Source of the DNA: Butyrivibrio sp.
GTDB taxonomy: Bacteria; Bacillota; Clostridia; Lachnospirales; Lachnospiraceae
DNA length: 64,000 nt
Reading direction: 5' to 3'
NCBI GenBank assembly: GCA_022486625.1
Contig: JAKVKH010000011.1
Location: forward strand, 18,651 to 82,650
In this document: positions 27,423 to 35,583 of the stretch, one piece after another
How positions within the stretch are numbered: the first letter of the stretch is position 1
Layout: every line of letters begins with the position of its first letter
Translations under genes and position numbers: made by a program
The notes under the pieces: model-generated
Database searches by the model: none
Seen by the model: the letters and a program-made list of their open reading frames with translations, nothing else
Told to the model about the DNA's origin: nothing

Positions 27423-30400
27423 TCAGAGTATTTTGAGGAGGTTGTCTCTGTCAACGGCGCAGAGGAGCTGCCTGATCTGATGGCATTTTTCTTCATAATC
27501 TGTCGGAATCCGGTATTGATCCAGCATATGCAGTGCCTCGTCCGCACTGTCGAAATCGAAAGCGTCTACAAATTCCCGGATACCTCCCAGAATTTCTGAG
27601 AGTTCATCAGGAGAAATTTCCGGTTTGTCATCTGCGTTATCTGATTCAGGTGCAGAAAGCTTTTCCAGATAGCTGCGGTAGAGTGCAAGCAGCGCCGGGG
27701 TCCTTGACTCTATTTCAGCAGCATTTTCTTCATTGCCACAGCTTTCCAGATATGCGGCTTCAGCAGACAGTTCAAGTGCACCGATCAGTCTGGCAGAACT
27801 TTTGAGGGCATGCACCTGGATGGTGTAGTTATGATAATCCCTGCTTAGGGCGTATTGCTCAATCAGCCCGGCTTTGGAAGAAATGGCGGTTACAAACTGA
27901 GGGATTACATTTCGAAGCACTTCCGGACTGCCACAGTTCTGTATGGCAGCAGGAATATCAAGCCCCTGATAGCGGTCAAATTCAGACAGATTAGCAGCCG
28001 ACTCGGCGCCGGGATCAGAATCCGGATCTTTTGTACGAACCCGGATCACAAGAGGGGCAGGGAGGTAATCCATCAGCATCTGCTCCAGCTTTTTGCCATC
28101 AATCGGTTTGGAAAGGTAATCATGGAACCCTTCGGAGAGATACATTTCACGTGCACCGGCAATGGCATTTGCAGTCAGCGCGATGCAGGGGACACTCCGG
28201 TTCAGATTGCCATCAAGCGCCTGCATGGCATGAAGCGTTTCGATACCATCCATTTCCGGCATTCTGTGATCAATAAAGATCAGATCATATTTTTTCTGTG
28301 TGACTTTTTCAAGAGTTTCTTTTCCACTGGCAGCGGTATCAATCTGGAGCTGAGTCTTTTTCAGAAGTCCGCGGATGACGGTAAGGTTCATTTCTGTATC
28401 ATCCACAACGAGAATCTTTGCCTGCGGGGCATGAAAACTTTCATGATATTTTTCTGAGGCTGCGATAGATTTCTGGTACATCAGTGTGAAATTGCCAATC
28501 GGATCCCATTTGATTACTTTCTGTTTCAGTTCAAAGGAAAAATCAGAGCCTTTTCCATATTCGCTGGCTACGGACAACTGCGTTCCCATCATGGAAAGAA
28601 GCTGTTTTACAATGCTCATTCCAAGACCGGTTCCTTCAATGGTACGGTTTCTTGTTTCTTCGATTCGTTCAAAGGGGGAAAAGAGTTTTTTCAGGTCATC
28701 TTCCTTAATGCCGATGCCGGTATCAGTAACGCGTACTTTTAAAAGAATATCAATGTCATCCACCGGCACGTATCCGATTTCCAGTTTGACAGAGCCTTTC
28801 TCTGTATATTTGACTGCATTGGTCAAAATATTCAGGATACATTGCTTAATACGGACATCATCGCCGAACAGAAGGTGAGGTGTGGACTCATTGACATCGA
28901 CTTTCAACTCCAGATTTTTGTCAGCGGCTTTTACACTGATCATATTGATCAGATCATTTATCATGGAACTCAGTTCATATTCCACCGGCAGAATTTCCAT
29001 TTTACCGGCTTCGATTTTGGAAAAGTCCAGAATGTCATTGACGAGACTCAGAAGAGTTCTACCGGCAGTCTGGATGCTGGTTGCATACTGAATCAGTGTC
29101 GGGTCATCATATTCACGCAGGATCATTTCATCCATGCCAAGGACGGCATTGATCGGGGTACGGATTTCGTGGGACATATTGGACAGAAAGGCAGATTTGG
29201 CTTCATTTGCAGACTTTGCAAGCTTCAGATCATCTTCAAGTTTCTGCTCCTTTCTGATCCGGTTCAGATGATCAATCGTGGCATCTGCGGTATTTTCAAC
29301 GGAATGATAAAGCGACTCGATTTCATCACCGGTACGGATATCAAGATCGTGGATTTTCTGTACCTGTTCTTCCAGAAGGTCTTCATTGTCTTCTGTGGAA
29401 AAAAGTTGTGTTTCTTTTGCGATACGGTGGATTGGACGGGCAATTTTTCGCTGTGCGTAATAATTGGTCAGAATACTGATGGGAATGACCACATTCATCA
29501 GCAGCATAAACAGTTTGACATCAAAAGCAATGCCATGATTGTTCATACGAAATACGTCTGCGGGCTGATTTGTGGGCGGGGCAATCGTGTTCATGTTAAA
29601 GGAGATGATACTGGATGAAGTACCGGCGCTGTCAGAAGCGGAAGCAGAGTACGCTGAAGAAGCTGAATCTGATGTGGAAGAGGAAGAAACAGCAGCATTT
29701 GACCCTGGTACGATAACATCGCTTTCCAGTGTAGGAATCAGAAAATTGGCAAAAAGAGTGGCAGATATGCTCAGGATAACGGCTTCCGCAGCAATAATTG
29801 CAGTAATTTTCATACTCAGCCGTGATCTGGAGGCAGCGTCCGGAGGCGAATAGCTTTTCAGGTAAAAACGCCCCATGGGAATGTATTTTTTGATCCGGTC
29901 AGGGAGTCTGCGCAGCAGAAAGGAAACCAGCCACATGGAGAAGAGACATTCAGGAAGGCTTCCAATGAAATAGAAGAGAAAATGAATTCCGCTTATTTCT
30001 GTAAAACCGTTTCCGCCGGCCAGAGTGGTGACGAACCACCACAGGTCGCCAAACAGCAGGGCAAGAATACAGGAAGAAAGAAGAATGTATCTTTTTCTGA
30101 TAATGAACTGTCGGCGGGAAAACCAGGAGGTAACGAGCACTGCGAGCAGGTAAACGAAGACGATGTAGGAAAAGGCAATATTGGTAAAGGCTCTGTAGAT
30201 AAAGGCAATGAAAACACAGACAACGCCGGGAATATAGCCGCACAGCCCCGTCAGCAGAAGAAGGCAGATGTCTTTGCCGGTAAAGGTGAGTGAGCCGTTG
30301 AGCATGCTGACACGGATGTCACCGATGGACGGTAATGCCATGGTAAAAAGACCAAAGCAGAATAGTGCAAGGATAATAGTGAAACGTATAATCTGATAAA

Positions 30401-30431
30401 CATTTTTTACCGGATGAATGAATTTGGTCAT
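27423..30431 (-). CDS. Hybrid sensor histidine kinase with receiver and HPt domains
   Basis: A 1002-residue membrane kinase. About five hydrophobic helices occupy residues 12-185 in a LytS-like arrangement. Another helix near 210-235 precedes an extracytoplasmic loop containing a Ser/Ala/Asp low-complexity stretch, then a membrane helix near 305 and a HAMP-like linker. HisKA carries NMSHEIRTPINAVLG near 420; HATPase has NILTNAVKYTEKG, DTGIGI and GTGLGMSIV. A receiver follows (ILVVDDTEMN, LIFIDHRMPEMDG near 718), and an HPt-like domain has HALKSSARLIG near 874. All phosphorelay residues appear intact. The start ATG follows AAGGAAGGC. The adjacent double-receiver protein is a likely target. The stimulus is unknown. 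Confidence 0.93.
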   Translation of the reverse strand: MTKFIHPVKNVYQIIRFTIILALFCFGLFTMALPSIGDIRVSMLNGSLTFTGKDICLLLLTGLCGYIPGVVCVFIAFIYRAFTNIAFSYIVFVYLLAVLVTSWFSRRQFIIRKRYILLSSCILALLFGDLWWFVTTLAGGNGFTEISGIHFLFYFIGSLPECLFSMWLVSFLLRRLPDRIKKYIPMGRFYLKSYSPPDAASRSRLSMKITAIIAAEAVILSISATLFANFLIPTLESDVIVPGSNAAVSSSSTSDSASSAYSASASDSAGTSSSIISFNMNTIAPPTNQPADVFRMNNHGIAFDVKLFMLLMNVVIPISILTNYYAQRKIARPIHRIAKETQLFSTEDNEDLLEEQVQKIHDLDIRTGDEIESLYHSVENTADATIDHLNRIRKEQKLEDDLKLAKSANEAKSAFLSNMSHEIRTPINAVLGMDEMILREYDDPTLIQYATSIQTAGRTLLSLVNDILDFSKIEAGKMEILPVEYELSSMINDLINMISVKAADKNLELKVDVNESTPHLLFGDDVRIKQCILNILTNAVKYTEKGSVKLEIGYVPVDDIDILLKVRVTDTGIGIKEDDLKKLFSPFERIEETRNRTIEGTGLGMSIVKQLLSMMGTQLSVASEYGKGSDFSFELKQKVIKWDPIGNFTLMYQKSIAASEKYHESFHAPQAKILVVDDTEMNLTVIRGLLKKTQLQIDTAASGKETLEKVTQKKYDLIFIDHRMPEMDGIETLHAMQALDGNLNRSVPCIALTANAIAGAREMYLSEGFHDYLSKPIDGKKLEQMLMDYLPAPLVIRVRTKDPDSDPGAESAANLSEFDRYQGLDIPAAIQNCGSPEVLRNVIPQFVTAISSKAGLIEQYALSRDYHNYTIQVHALKSSARLIGALELSAEAAYLESCGNEENAAEIESRTPALLALYRSYLEKLSAPESDNADDKPEISPDELSEILGGIREFVDAFDFDSADEALHMLDQYRIPTDYEEKCHQIRQLLCAVDRDNLLKIL

Positions 30432-30537
30432 ATGGATGCCTTCCTTCTTTCAGATAAGTGAATAACAGATACTTCTATTTTAAGGGATTTCATGAAAATA
30501 ATAAACAGGAATTCAAGCAACCGGATTAGTTTTATGG

Positions 30538-30543
30538 TAAAAT
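30538..30543 (+). promoter_or_regulatory. Possible extended -10 promoter for glmM
   Basis: TATGGTAAAAT resembles an extended -10 (core TAAAAT), 64 bases before glmM; no good -35 is visible. Confidence 0.35.
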
Positions 30544-30606
30544 AAAAGAGCTGTAATAAAAACAGCACTGATCTCAATCTCAATTGTTTCTGATAAGGAG
30601 TGTCAT

Positions 30607-32001
30607 ATGGGAAAATATTTTGGAACTGACGGCTTCCGCGGCGAGGCCAATGAGGGTCTGACGGCAGATCATGCGTATACGGTAGGAAGATTTCTGGGAT
30701 GGTATTATGGAGAAATCAAAAGACAGGCCGGAGACACATCAGCACCGCGTATTGTTATCGGAAAGGATACACGCCGTTCCAGTTATATGTTTGAATACAG
30801 TCTTGTCGGAGGTCTTGTTGCATCAGGCGCAGATGCTTATCTTTTGCATGTTACCACGACCCCGTCAGTTGCCTATGTTGCAAGAGTGGATGAATTTGAC
30901 TGCGGCGTCATGATTACAGCCAGTCATAATCCCTATTATGATAATGGAATCAAGCTGATCAACGGTCATGGGGAAAAGATGGATGAAGAGACGATCGGTC
31001 TTGTGGAAGATTATATTGATGGTCATCTTGAAGCTTTTGGCAGAAAATGGGCAGAGCTTCCGTTTGCCAAAAGAGAACAGATCGGCTGCACCGTGGACTA
31101 TGTATCAGGAAGAAACCGTTATATCGGTTATCTGATTTCCCTTGGACTTTATTCCTTCAAGGGCGTAAAGGTCGGACTTGACTGTGCAAACGGTGCATCA
31201 TGGAATGTTGCCAAGTCGGTATTTGATGCGCTTGGGGCACAGACCTATGTCATCAATGATGAGCCAAACGGTGTCAATATTAATAACAATGCTGGTTCCA
31301 CGCATATTGAGGGTCTTCAGAAATTTGTTGTGGAAAAGGGACTTGATGTTGGCTTTGCCTATGACGGAGATGCAGACAGATGTCTTTGCGTAGATGAAAA
31401 GGGCAATGTGGTTACGGGTGATCATATTCTTTATATTTATGGAAAGTATATGAAGGATCGTGAGAAGCTGACAAACAATACGGTTGTGACGACCATTATG
31501 TCCAATTTCGGATTGTACAAGGCACTGGATGAAGCGGGAATCGGCTATGCCAAGACAAAGGTCGGCGATAAGTATGTTTATGAATATATGACACAGAATA
31601 ACTGCCATATCGGCGGCGAACAGTCAGGACATATTATTTTCTCCAAGTATGCAACAACAGGAGATGGTATTCTGACCAGTATCAAGATGATGGAGGTCAT
31701 GCTGGCCCGTAAAAAGAAGATGAGTGAGCTGGCTTCTCCGCTGGTGATCTATCCGCAGGTGCTGGAGAATGTAAGAGTAACGGACAAAGCGGCAGCGCAG
31801 GAAGATCCGGATGTGCAGGCCAAGGTCGCACAGGTCACGGGAGAACTTGGTGATACCGGACGTATTCTCGTCAGGGAATCCGGAACGGAACCGGTTGTTC
31901 GTGTTATGGTGGAAGCAGAGGAGAAGGACATCTGCCGCAGATATGTGGATGAAGTTGTCAGTGTGCTTCGAACAAAGGGATATATCAAACAGGCTGATTA
32001 A
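30607..32001 (+). CDS. glmM: Phosphoglucosamine mutase
   Basis: Interconverts glucosamine-6-phosphate and glucosamine-1-phosphate for UDP-GlcNAc and cell wall synthesis. The 464-residue protein starts with the family signature GKYFGTDGFRGEAN. The active-site phosphoserine loop is MITASHNPYYDNGIKLI near residue 103, the metal-binding loop is AYDGDADRCLCVD, and the sugar-binding loop is GGEQSGHIIF. The C-terminal phosphate-binding segment is RESGTEPVVRVMVEA. The start follows ATAAGGAGTG. rarA begins five bases after the stop. The GlcN-6-P it uses is also what the distant nagA step produces, giving a metabolic link within this window. Confidence 0.95.
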   Translation: MGKYFGTDGFRGEANEGLTADHAYTVGRFLGWYYGEIKRQAGDTSAPRIVIGKDTRRSSYMFEYSLVGGLVASGADAYLLHVTTTPSVAYVARVDEFDCGVMITASHNPYYDNGIKLINGHGEKMDEETIGLVEDYIDGHLEAFGRKWAELPFAKREQIGCTVDYVSGRNRYIGYLISLGLYSFKGVKVGLDCANGASWNVAKSVFDALGAQTYVINDEPNGVNINNNAGSTHIEGLQKFVVEKGLDVGFAYDGDADRCLCVDEKGNVVTGDHILYIYGKYMKDREKLTNNTVVTTIMSNFGLYKALDEAGIGYAKTKVGDKYVYEYMTQNNCHIGGEQSGHIIFSKYATTGDGILTSIKMMEVMLARKKKMSELASPLVIYPQVLENVRVTDKAAAQEDPDVQAKVAQVTGELGDTGRILVRESGTEPVVRVMVEAEEKDICRRYVDEVVSVLRTKGYIKQAD

Positions 32002-32006
32002 TACAG

Positions 32007-33359
32007 ATGGATTTATTTGATTATGCAAGACAGAACAATATGAAAAAAGAGTCTCCGCTGGCAGCGAGAATGCGGCCGAAGACACTTGATGAGGTGGTCG
32101 GGCAGCAGCATATTATCGGAAAAGATAAGTTGCTGTACCGGGCAATTAAAGCGGACAAGATCAGTTCCATCATTCTGTATGGGCCTCCGGGCACAGGTAA
32201 AACCACGCTTGCAAAGGTGATTGCCAATACCACACAGGCTGATTTCATGCAGATCAATGCAACAGTTGCCGGCAAAAAGGATATGGAAGAGGTTGTGGAA
32301 AAGGCAAAAAACAACCGCGGAATGTATCAGAAGAAAACCATTCTTTTTATCGATGAGATTCACAGATTCAATAAGGGACAGCAGGATTATCTGCTGCCTT
32401 TTGTGGAGGACGGAACGGTGATTCTGATCGGTGCAACGACGGAGAATCCTTATTTTGAAGTCAATGGGGCTCTTCTGTCAAGGTCGGTCATTTTCGAACT
32501 GAAACCGCTGACGGCAGAGGATATCGGAATACTGATTGATCGTGCAGTCTATGATACGGAAAAGGGAATGGGATCCTATCAGGCTGAAATTGATGCAGAT
32601 GCGAGAGATTTCCTTGCTGATCTTGCAGATGGTGATGCAAGGCATGCGCTCAATGCGGTAGAACTGGGAGTTATGACCACGGATCGCAGTTCTGACGGGA
32701 AAATTCATATTACGCGGCAGGTGGCGGAAGAATGTATTCAGAAGAAGGTTGCCAGATACGATAAGGATGGGGATAATCATTATGATACCATTTCCGCATT
32801 CATTAAAAGTCTTCGCGGATCAGATCCGGATGCAGCAGTGTATTATCTGGCACGTATGCTTAATGCAGGAGAAGACCCGAAGTTTATCACAAGGAGAATG
32901 ATGGTCAGCGCTTCGGAGGACGTGGGCAATGCAGATCCTCAGGCAATGCAGATTGCGGTCAGTGCGGCACTTGCTGTGGAACGTCTGGGGATGCCGGAAG
33001 CCAGAATCACGCTGGCGCAGGCAGCAGCCTATATTGCAACGGCACCGAAAAGCAACAGTTCCATTATTGCCATTGATGAGGCCATGCAGACAGTAAATGA
33101 GACGGGAAATCTGCCGATTCCTGTGCATCTGCAGGATGCACATTATAAATCTGCCGGTAAACTGGGACATGGAGTCGGTTATAAATATGCACATGATTAT
33201 CCCAATCATTATGTGGAGCAGCAGTACCTTCCCTGTGAACTGAACGGAATACGGTTTTACCGTCCATCAGAAAATGGTTATGAAGCAGAGATACAGGAGC
33301 ATATGAATTTCCTGAAGGATCATGTAAAGAATGAGAAGGACGGCGGGACAGAAAAATAG
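32007..33359 (+). CDS. rarA: Replication-associated recombination protein RarA/MgsA
   Basis: A 450-residue AAA+ ATPase of the RarA/MgsA/WRNIP1 family, which acts at stalled replication forks. N-terminal PLAARMRPKTLDEVVGQQHI is diagnostic. Walker A is GPPGTGKTTLA, Walker B is ILFIDEIHRFNKGQQDYLLP, sensor 1 is LIGATTENPYFEV, and the C-terminal tetramerisation region has LRGSDPDAAVYYLARML and a GHGVGYKYAHDYPNH-type ending. The start ATG lies five bases after glmM, so the two are co-transcribed. Confidence 0.95.
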   Translation: MDLFDYARQNNMKKESPLAARMRPKTLDEVVGQQHIIGKDKLLYRAIKADKISSIILYGPPGTGKTTLAKVIANTTQADFMQINATVAGKKDMEEVVEKAKNNRGMYQKKTILFIDEIHRFNKGQQDYLLPFVEDGTVILIGATTENPYFEVNGALLSRSVIFELKPLTAEDIGILIDRAVYDTEKGMGSYQAEIDADARDFLADLADGDARHALNAVELGVMTTDRSSDGKIHITRQVAEECIQKKVARYDKDGDNHYDTISAFIKSLRGSDPDAAVYYLARMLNAGEDPKFITRRMMVSASEDVGNADPQAMQIAVSAALAVERLGMPEARITLAQAAAYIATAPKSNSSIIAIDEAMQTVNETGNLPIPVHLQDAHYKSAGKLGHGVGYKYAHDYPNHYVEQQYLPCELNGIRFYRPSENGYEAEIQEHMNFLKDHVKNEKDGGTEK

Positions 33360-33407
33360 AAACAGGCAGAAAAGGGTTTTGATAAGTTTTATAACGGAGA
33401 AAATGAT

Positions 33408-33944
33408 ATGGGATCACAATATCTGACATTATATAAGATGATCGTGCTGTATATGCTGAACCGTTCTGATGTGACGCTCAGCAAATCGCAGATTTATGAC
33501 TTTATTCTGGAAAATGAGTATACAACATTTCTGACACTGCAGGAAGTTTTCGGAGAAATGCGTGATCAGAAACTTGTTGTGGAAAAAATTTCCCGGAACA
33601 GGACATATCTTGAACTGACAGACGAAGGACGGGAAGCACTTCGGTTTTTTATTACCGAGATCAATCCTGCGATTATTGAGCAGGTGGATGATTTTCTGAA
33701 GAAGAACAGAATCCGTCTTCGTAATGAGTCTTCCATTCTTGCAGATTATGCCAAAAGAACCAGTGGAGAATATGTAGCGCATCTGGTGGCAAAAGAGCAT
33801 GATGAACCGATTATTGATCTGTCACTGGCAGTACCGACGGAAGAGATGGCTGCGTTTGTCTGTGACAGATGGCAGAAGGAAAGTCAGACGATATATCAGT
33901 ACCTCGTAGACAGACTTCTTACAGATAATACAGATCAGAGTTGA
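33408..33944 (+). CDS. DUF4364 winged-helix-like protein
   Basis: A 178-residue protein matching DUF4364. The first 85 residues look like a winged helix of PadR/MarR type (LYKMIVLYMLNRSDVTLSKSQIYDFILENEYT and YLELTDEGREAL). The rest forms a mixed alpha/beta domain. It is a probable DNA-binding protein of unknown target. The start ATG follows CGGAGAAA. The promoter of the downstream tRNA gene overlaps its stop codon. Confidence 0.82.
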   Translation: MGSQYLTLYKMIVLYMLNRSDVTLSKSQIYDFILENEYTTFLTLQEVFGEMRDQKLVVEKISRNRTYLELTDEGREALRFFITEINPAIIEQVDDFLKKNRIRLRNESSILADYAKRTSGEYVAHLVAKEHDEPIIDLSLAVPTEEMAAFVCDRWQKESQTIYQYLVDRLLTDNTDQS

Positions 33945-33969
33945 CAAAGGTTTCTGTGTTTGATACAAT
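33941..33969 (+). promoter_or_regulatory. Strong promoter for tRNA-Thr
   Basis: Perfect TTGACA, 17-base spacer, TACAAT; the -35 overlaps the DUF4364 stop codon. The expected transcription start lies about 20 bases before the tRNA. Confidence 0.8.
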
Positions 33970-33997
33970 ACAATTCGTGACTTGAAAAAAGCCATAA

Positions 33998-34070
33998 GCT
34001 GCTATAGCACAGTAGGTAGTGCGTCGCATTGGTAGTGCGGAGGTCACCAGTTCGATTCTGGTTAGCAGCT
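33998..34070 (+). tRNA. tRNA-Thr(GGT)
   Basis: A complete 73-base cloverleaf. Acceptor GCTGCTA pairs perfectly with TAGCAGC. The D arm is GCAC-AGTAGGTA-GTGC, the anticodon arm TCGCA-TTGGTAG-TGCGG, the variable loop AGGTC, and the T arm ACCAG-TTCGATT-CTGGT. The anticodon GGT reads ACC/ACU (Thr). CCA is not encoded. The D stem is GCAC/GTGC rather than the common GCTC/GAGC. Confidence 0.92.
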
Positions 34071-34100
34071 TTTGAAGTTTTACAGAGCTTATGTTGCAGG

Positions 34101-34132
34101 AACCACTCTTACAGTAGAGTGGTTTTTTTTTA
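34101..34132 (+). terminator. Terminator after tRNA-Thr
   Basis: AACCACTCT pairs with AGAGTGGTT around a short loop, followed by nine T. Confidence 0.85.
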
Positions 34133-34153
34133 TAGAAAGTATGGAAGATTATT

Positions 34154-35512
34154 ATGAAAACAAAAAAGGAACAGGTACTTGATAACGGAATCATCAGCGG
34201 AGTCATATGGCAGCAGTTGCTGCTGTATTTCTTTCCGCTTCTGTTCGGCACTTTTTTTCAACAGCTTTATAATACGGTAGATGCTGTTATAGTAGGAAGA
34301 TTTGTCAGTAAAGAGGCGCTTGCTGCAGTAGGTGGTTCTTCAGCGACGCTGGTCAATCTTTATGTGGGTTTTTTTATCGGCATGTCGTCCGGTGCAACCG
34401 TAATTATTGCACAGTTTTACGGTGCAGGGAGGAAAGAAGAGGTCAGCAGATCTGTTCATACGGCAATAGCAATGGCAATTGCCGGAGGCGTCTTATTTAT
34501 GCTGGCAGGTTTTATTACTGCGCCATGGGCGATCCATATGATGAAGACGCCCACGGATACGGTAGCAGGCTCTGTATTGTATCTGAGGATCTATTTCTGC
34601 GGAATGATTCCCAATCTGGTATATAATGTGGGCGCAGGTATACTGCGGGCAGTGGGAGACTCTAAAAGACCGCTGTATGTTCTGATTATCAGCTGCTTTG
34701 CCAATATTGTGCTGGATATGTTCTTTGTTCTGCAGATGCATATGGGCATTGCCGGAGTTGCGATTGCAACGATTCTGTGTCAGATGATCAGCGCACTGCT
34801 GGTAATGGGCATTTTGATGCGCTCAGAGGACTGTTACAGGCTTGTACTCAGGAAGATCCGTATCGACACAGATATGCTGGGCAAAATCATTCATATCGGC
34901 CTTCCATCGGGAATCCAGTCAATGATGTATACGATTTCCAATCTGCTGATTCAGGCATCTATTAACGGGTTTCAGACAGATGCAGTATCTGCGTGGGCTG
35001 CCTATGGTAAAATTGACAGTGTTTACTGGATGATCATCAGTTCACTTGGAATATCCATTACAACCTTTGTTGGACAGAATTATGGTGCAGGCCGGTATGC
35101 AAGAGTCAGGAAGAGTGTACGGCAGTGTTTTGGAATTTCGGTGGCTTTTACTGTATCGCTTTCAACGGTTCTGATGCTATATGGACAGTATCTGTATGTG
35201 CTGTTTACAACGGATAAGAGTGTTATGAAAATCGGAACGGAAATGATGCATTATCTGGTACCGTTTTATATCACTTATATTGGGATTGAAATGTTTTCCG
35301 GAGCACTTCGTGGAATGGGAGATTCTATTGTTCCAATGGCGCTTACAATCGGCGGTGTCTGTGTGCTGCGTGTGCTATGGATTTTGACAGCGGTTCCTGT
35401 AAACCACCAGATTACTACAGTAATTGCCAGTTATCCGATTACATGGAGCATCACATCCATATTGTTTTTTGTTTATTATGAATGGTTTGTACGAAGACAT
35501 AGAATTAAATAG
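34154..35512 (+). CDS. MATE-family efflux transporter
   Basis: A 452-residue integral membrane protein with about 12 hydrophobic helices and the MATE start pattern (LLYFFPLLFGTFFQQLYNTVDAVIVGRFVSKEALAAVGGSS). The second repeat shows IGLPSGIQSMMYTISNLLIQASING and TFVGQNYGAGRYARV. MATE pumps export cationic drugs or metabolites by Na+ or H+ antiport; the substrate cannot be inferred. It lies after the tRNA-Thr terminator and is followed by a strong bidirectional terminator. Confidence 0.93.
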   Translation: MKTKKEQVLDNGIISGVIWQQLLLYFFPLLFGTFFQQLYNTVDAVIVGRFVSKEALAAVGGSSATLVNLYVGFFIGMSSGATVIIAQFYGAGRKEEVSRSVHTAIAMAIAGGVLFMLAGFITAPWAIHMMKTPTDTVAGSVLYLRIYFCGMIPNLVYNVGAGILRAVGDSKRPLYVLIISCFANIVLDMFFVLQMHMGIAGVAIATILCQMISALLVMGILMRSEDCYRLVLRKIRIDTDMLGKIIHIGLPSGIQSMMYTISNLLIQASINGFQTDAVSAWAAYGKIDSVYWMIISSLGISITTFVGQNYGAGRYARVRKSVRQCFGISVAFTVSLSTVLMLYGQYLYVLFTTDKSVMKIGTEMMHYLVPFYITYIGIEMFSGALRGMGDSIVPMALTIGGVCVLRVLWILTAVPVNHQITTVIASYPITWSITSILFFVYYEWFVRRHRIK

Positions 35513-35525
35513 AATCTGTAGATAA

Positions 35526-35569
35526 CAAAAAAAGGAACGGCGGTCATCGTGACCACCGTTCCTTTTTTG
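35526..35569. terminator. Bidirectional terminator between MATE and PBP genes
   Basis: An A-run plus GGAACGG arm pairs with CCGTTCC plus T-run, with inner GGTCA/TGACC pairing; symmetric, so it serves both convergent genes. Confidence 0.9.
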
Positions 35570-35583
35570 CTATCATGATGTTG

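Noticed and set aside
28842..29618. Plus-strand frame of 258 codons opposite the hybrid kinase
   Set aside because: Antisense to the HisKA/HAMP region, with no ribosome-binding site or family resemblance.
30431..30607. glmS-type ribozyme upstream of glmM
   Set aside because: The gene is glmM, not glmS, and no ribozyme core is visible in the 175-base gap.
33998..34070. Genomic island att site at tRNA-Thr
   Set aside because: No integrase and no duplicate of the tRNA 3' end elsewhere in the window.
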